Shown here: positions 62,755 through 64,000 of the stretch, piece after piece | Layout of the letters: every line of letters begins with the position of its first letter | Position numbering within the stretch: the stretch's first letter is position 1 | Assembly (NCBI RefSeq): GCF_024748695.1 | Contig: NZ_CP087176.1 | Coordinates: forward strand, 4,395,501 to 4,459,500 | Reading direction: 5' to 3' | From: Pseudomonas sp. B21-040 | GTDB taxonomy: Bacteria > Pseudomonadota > Gammaproteobacteria > Pseudomonadales > Pseudomonadaceae | Length of the DNA: 64,000 nucleotides | Translations under genes and position numbers: made by a program | Notes under the pieces: model-generated | What the model was told of the DNA's origin: nothing | The model's input: only the letters and a program-made list of their open reading frames with translations | Database searches by the model: none

Positions 62755-63672
62755 CTACACAAATCCCCGGCGGCCCTGCAAGCCGCCGGTGTGGATGAAG
62801 ATCAGCCGCATGCCCTTTTTGAAGCGTCCAGCCTCGACGTTCTGCTTGAGCGTCAGCAGCGCCTTGGCGGTGTACAACGGCTCCAGAGGCACGCCGCCGG
62901 CTAGTTCGGTCTGTTCGATGAAGTCGAGTAACGGCTGATCGACTTTGGCAAAACCGCCTCGACTGGCGTCCAGCAGCTCATAGTTGTGCAGTCGCAAACC
63001 CGCCTCCTGCAGAATGGATTCGACGTTTTGCGCAACGCCGTGATCATCGGGCACTGCCATCGCCCCATACACCTTGCGCTCACCGGCCTCGGCCAGCACC
63101 AGACCCGCCAGGGTCGTGCCGGTGCCACAGGCCAGCCACCAGCCGTCGTAATCGCTCCAGCCCAGGTCGTTCAGTCGCTCACAGACCTGGGCCTTGAGTT
63201 GCATGCAGCCAAGCGCGCCACGCAGCCCCCCGCCACCTTCGGGCACGGGTTGCAGGTCGGGATACTGTTCTGTCCATGGCAGCCAGAAACCCGGCTCATG
63301 GCGCGCTCGATAACCGCCATACCCCAACCAATGCAATTGCATGCCGAACGCCTGCAAATCCGTCACCGTCGGCGTGTCTTGCGCATGCCCGCGCAGCAGC
63401 CCGACGGTACGGAAACCGAAGCGTTTGCCTGCAGCAGCCAATGCATGCAGATGGTTGGAGTGCGCACCGCCCAGGCTGATGATGCCGTTGGCACCCGCGA
63501 GGTCAGCGGCGTTGAGGTGTTCGATGAGCTTGAACCACTTGTTGCCGCTGATCAGCGGATCGATCTGGTCCAGGCGCAGGATCGCGACCTCGATACCGGC
63601 GGCGGTGAGCCAATCGAGATGAAGGGGTTCGAGGGGGGCTTGGGGCAGCCAGTGGCTGGAAGGAAAAAGCAT
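62755..63672 (-). CDS. ACC deaminase / D-cysteine desulfhydrase family PLP enzyme
   Basis: A 305-residue fold-type II PLP enzyme. The PLP lysine is in ISGNKWFKL (near residue 46), followed by SLGGAHSNHLHALA and the phosphate-binding CGTGTTLAG loop. True ACC deaminases are longer (about 338 residues) and differ around the lysine, so a D-cysteine desulfhydrase-like or unknown activity is likelier. The start codon directly follows a strong hairpin (63673-63702), and no ribosome-binding site is visible between them. Confidence 0.8.
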   Translation of the reverse strand: MLFPSSHWLPQAPLEPLHLDWLTAAGIEVAILRLDQIDPLISGNKWFKLIEHLNAADLAGANGIISLGGAHSNHLHALAAAGKRFGFRTVGLLRGHAQDTPTVTDLQAFGMQLHWLGYGGYRARHEPGFWLPWTEQYPDLQPVPEGGGGLRGALGCMQLKAQVCERLNDLGWSDYDGWWLACGTGTTLAGLVLAEAGERKVYGAMAVPDDHGVAQNVESILQEAGLRLHNYELLDASRGGFAKVDQPLLDFIEQTELAGGVPLEPLYTAKALLTLKQNVEAGRFKKGMRLIFIHTGGLQGRRGFV

Positions 63673-63702
63673 GATGCCGGATCCACGAGAAGATCCGGCA
63701 TC
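63673..63702 (-). terminator. Perfect hairpin after fadH, abutting the next start codon
   Basis: An 11-bp stem GATGCCGGATC/GATCCGGCATC with an 8-nt loop. Read on the minus strand it follows fadH and is trailed by ATGCTTTTTCC, so the U-run of a terminator would coincide with the first codons of the PLP-enzyme gene. Confidence 0.6.
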
Positions 63703-63757
63703 TTAGCAGCAGCCCTGTAGTGAAAGGGCTTGGCCCCTCACCACAGGAGTGTGTGGA

Positions 63758-64000
63758 TTACAGCAAGGCAGCCAACCGCGAACCCTGGTTGATCGCCCGC
63801 TTGGCGTCCAGCTCTGCCGCCACGTCGGCGCCACCGATCAAATGCACGTTTTGGCCAGCCGCGACCAGTCCGTCCTGCAACTCACGCAACGGATCCTGGC
63901 CAGCGCAAATCACGATGTTGTCCACCGGCAGCACGTGCGGCTCGCCGGTTTCACCGATGCGGATGTGCAGGCCTTCGTCGTCGATCTTCAAGTACTCGAC
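63758..64000 (-). CDS. fadH: 2,4-dienoyl-CoA reductase, C-terminal part
   Basis: The last 80 residues of a protein whose start lies beyond the window's right edge; the frame is open through 64000. The tail DNIVICAGQDPLRELQ and VHLIGGADVAAELDAKRAINQG matches the NAD(P)H-binding end of FadH, which reduces 2,4-dienoyl-CoA during oxidation of unsaturated fatty acids. Only this domain is visible. Confidence 0.88.
   Translation of the reverse strand, partial: VEYLKIDDEGLHIRIGETGEPHVLPVDNIVICAGQDPLRELQDGLVAAGQNVHLIGGADVAAELDAKRAINQGSRLAALL

Noticed and set aside
62755..63672. Calling this gene acdS (true ACC deaminase)
   Set aside because: It is about 30 residues shorter than AcdS and differs around the PLP lysine, so only family membership is supported.

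Overview
This window is chromosomal DNA of a Pseudomonas, most likely of the P. fluorescens group. Supporting signs are the GC-rich Pseudomonas codon use, many REP/REPIN elements (core GTGGGAGCGGGCTTGCCCGCGA), a CrcY-type and a PrrF-type small RNA, and the Pseudomonas liu gene set. I see no prophage, IS, CRISPR array, rRNA or tRNA. It is mostly core metabolism with a few accessory islands.

Left part (1-8827): the tail of an OprD-like porin that looks cut short, then a minus-strand six-gene glycerol-type ABC importer operon (glpSTPQUV). A divergent sigma54 activator, a -24/-12 promoter, six TGAACA repeats and Crc/Hfq-type A-rich motifs form one regulatory unit. 9118-13721 is housekeeping (cysS, glnS, ppiB, lpxH), bracketed by two inverted copies of a 111-bp palindromic repeat. 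13904-18655 is an Emr-type tripartite drug-efflux operon with a MarR regulator and twin palindromic operators. 18894-24286 is tamA-tamB, followed by a GNAT acetyltransferase, xthA, a PstS/OmpA fusion protein, and an acyl-CoA dehydrogenase with a divergent LysR regulator.

30283-39778 is the leucine/isovalerate catabolic locus: liuR and liuE, the sRNA CrcY, an acyl-CoA synthetase, then liuABCD, with matching LiuR palindromes before liuR and before liuA. Next come an S24-type repressor lacking its catalytic serine, a small DUF6124-like protein, a Fur-controlled PrrF sRNA and an M14 carboxypeptidase.

42750-49733 is the most unusual stretch. An ECF sigma/anti-sigma pair and a catalase-like/cytochrome b561 pair share the promoter motif GGGAATAA-N14-CGTCT, yet are separated by a three-gene operon encoding a stand-alone NRPS-type adenylation protein, a TmpA-like membrane flavin/NAD oxidoreductase and a crotonase. 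I know of no described function for that operon in bacteria.

49852-64000 holds zapE, a leucine-rich-repeat kinase-like protein, a YebC-family protein, a spike-less VgrG, and a 2-aminoethylphosphonate locus (FAD amine oxidase, GlpT-like MFS carrier, two LysR regulators, phnW, phnX). It ends with a second cytochrome b561, an ACC-deaminase/D-cysteine-desulfhydrase family protein and the C-terminus of FadH.

A theme of the window is carbon catabolite control: CrcY, the decoy RNA that titrates Crc/Hfq, lies alongside several genes whose leaders carry AAYAAYAA motifs. All functions are inferred from sequence reading alone.
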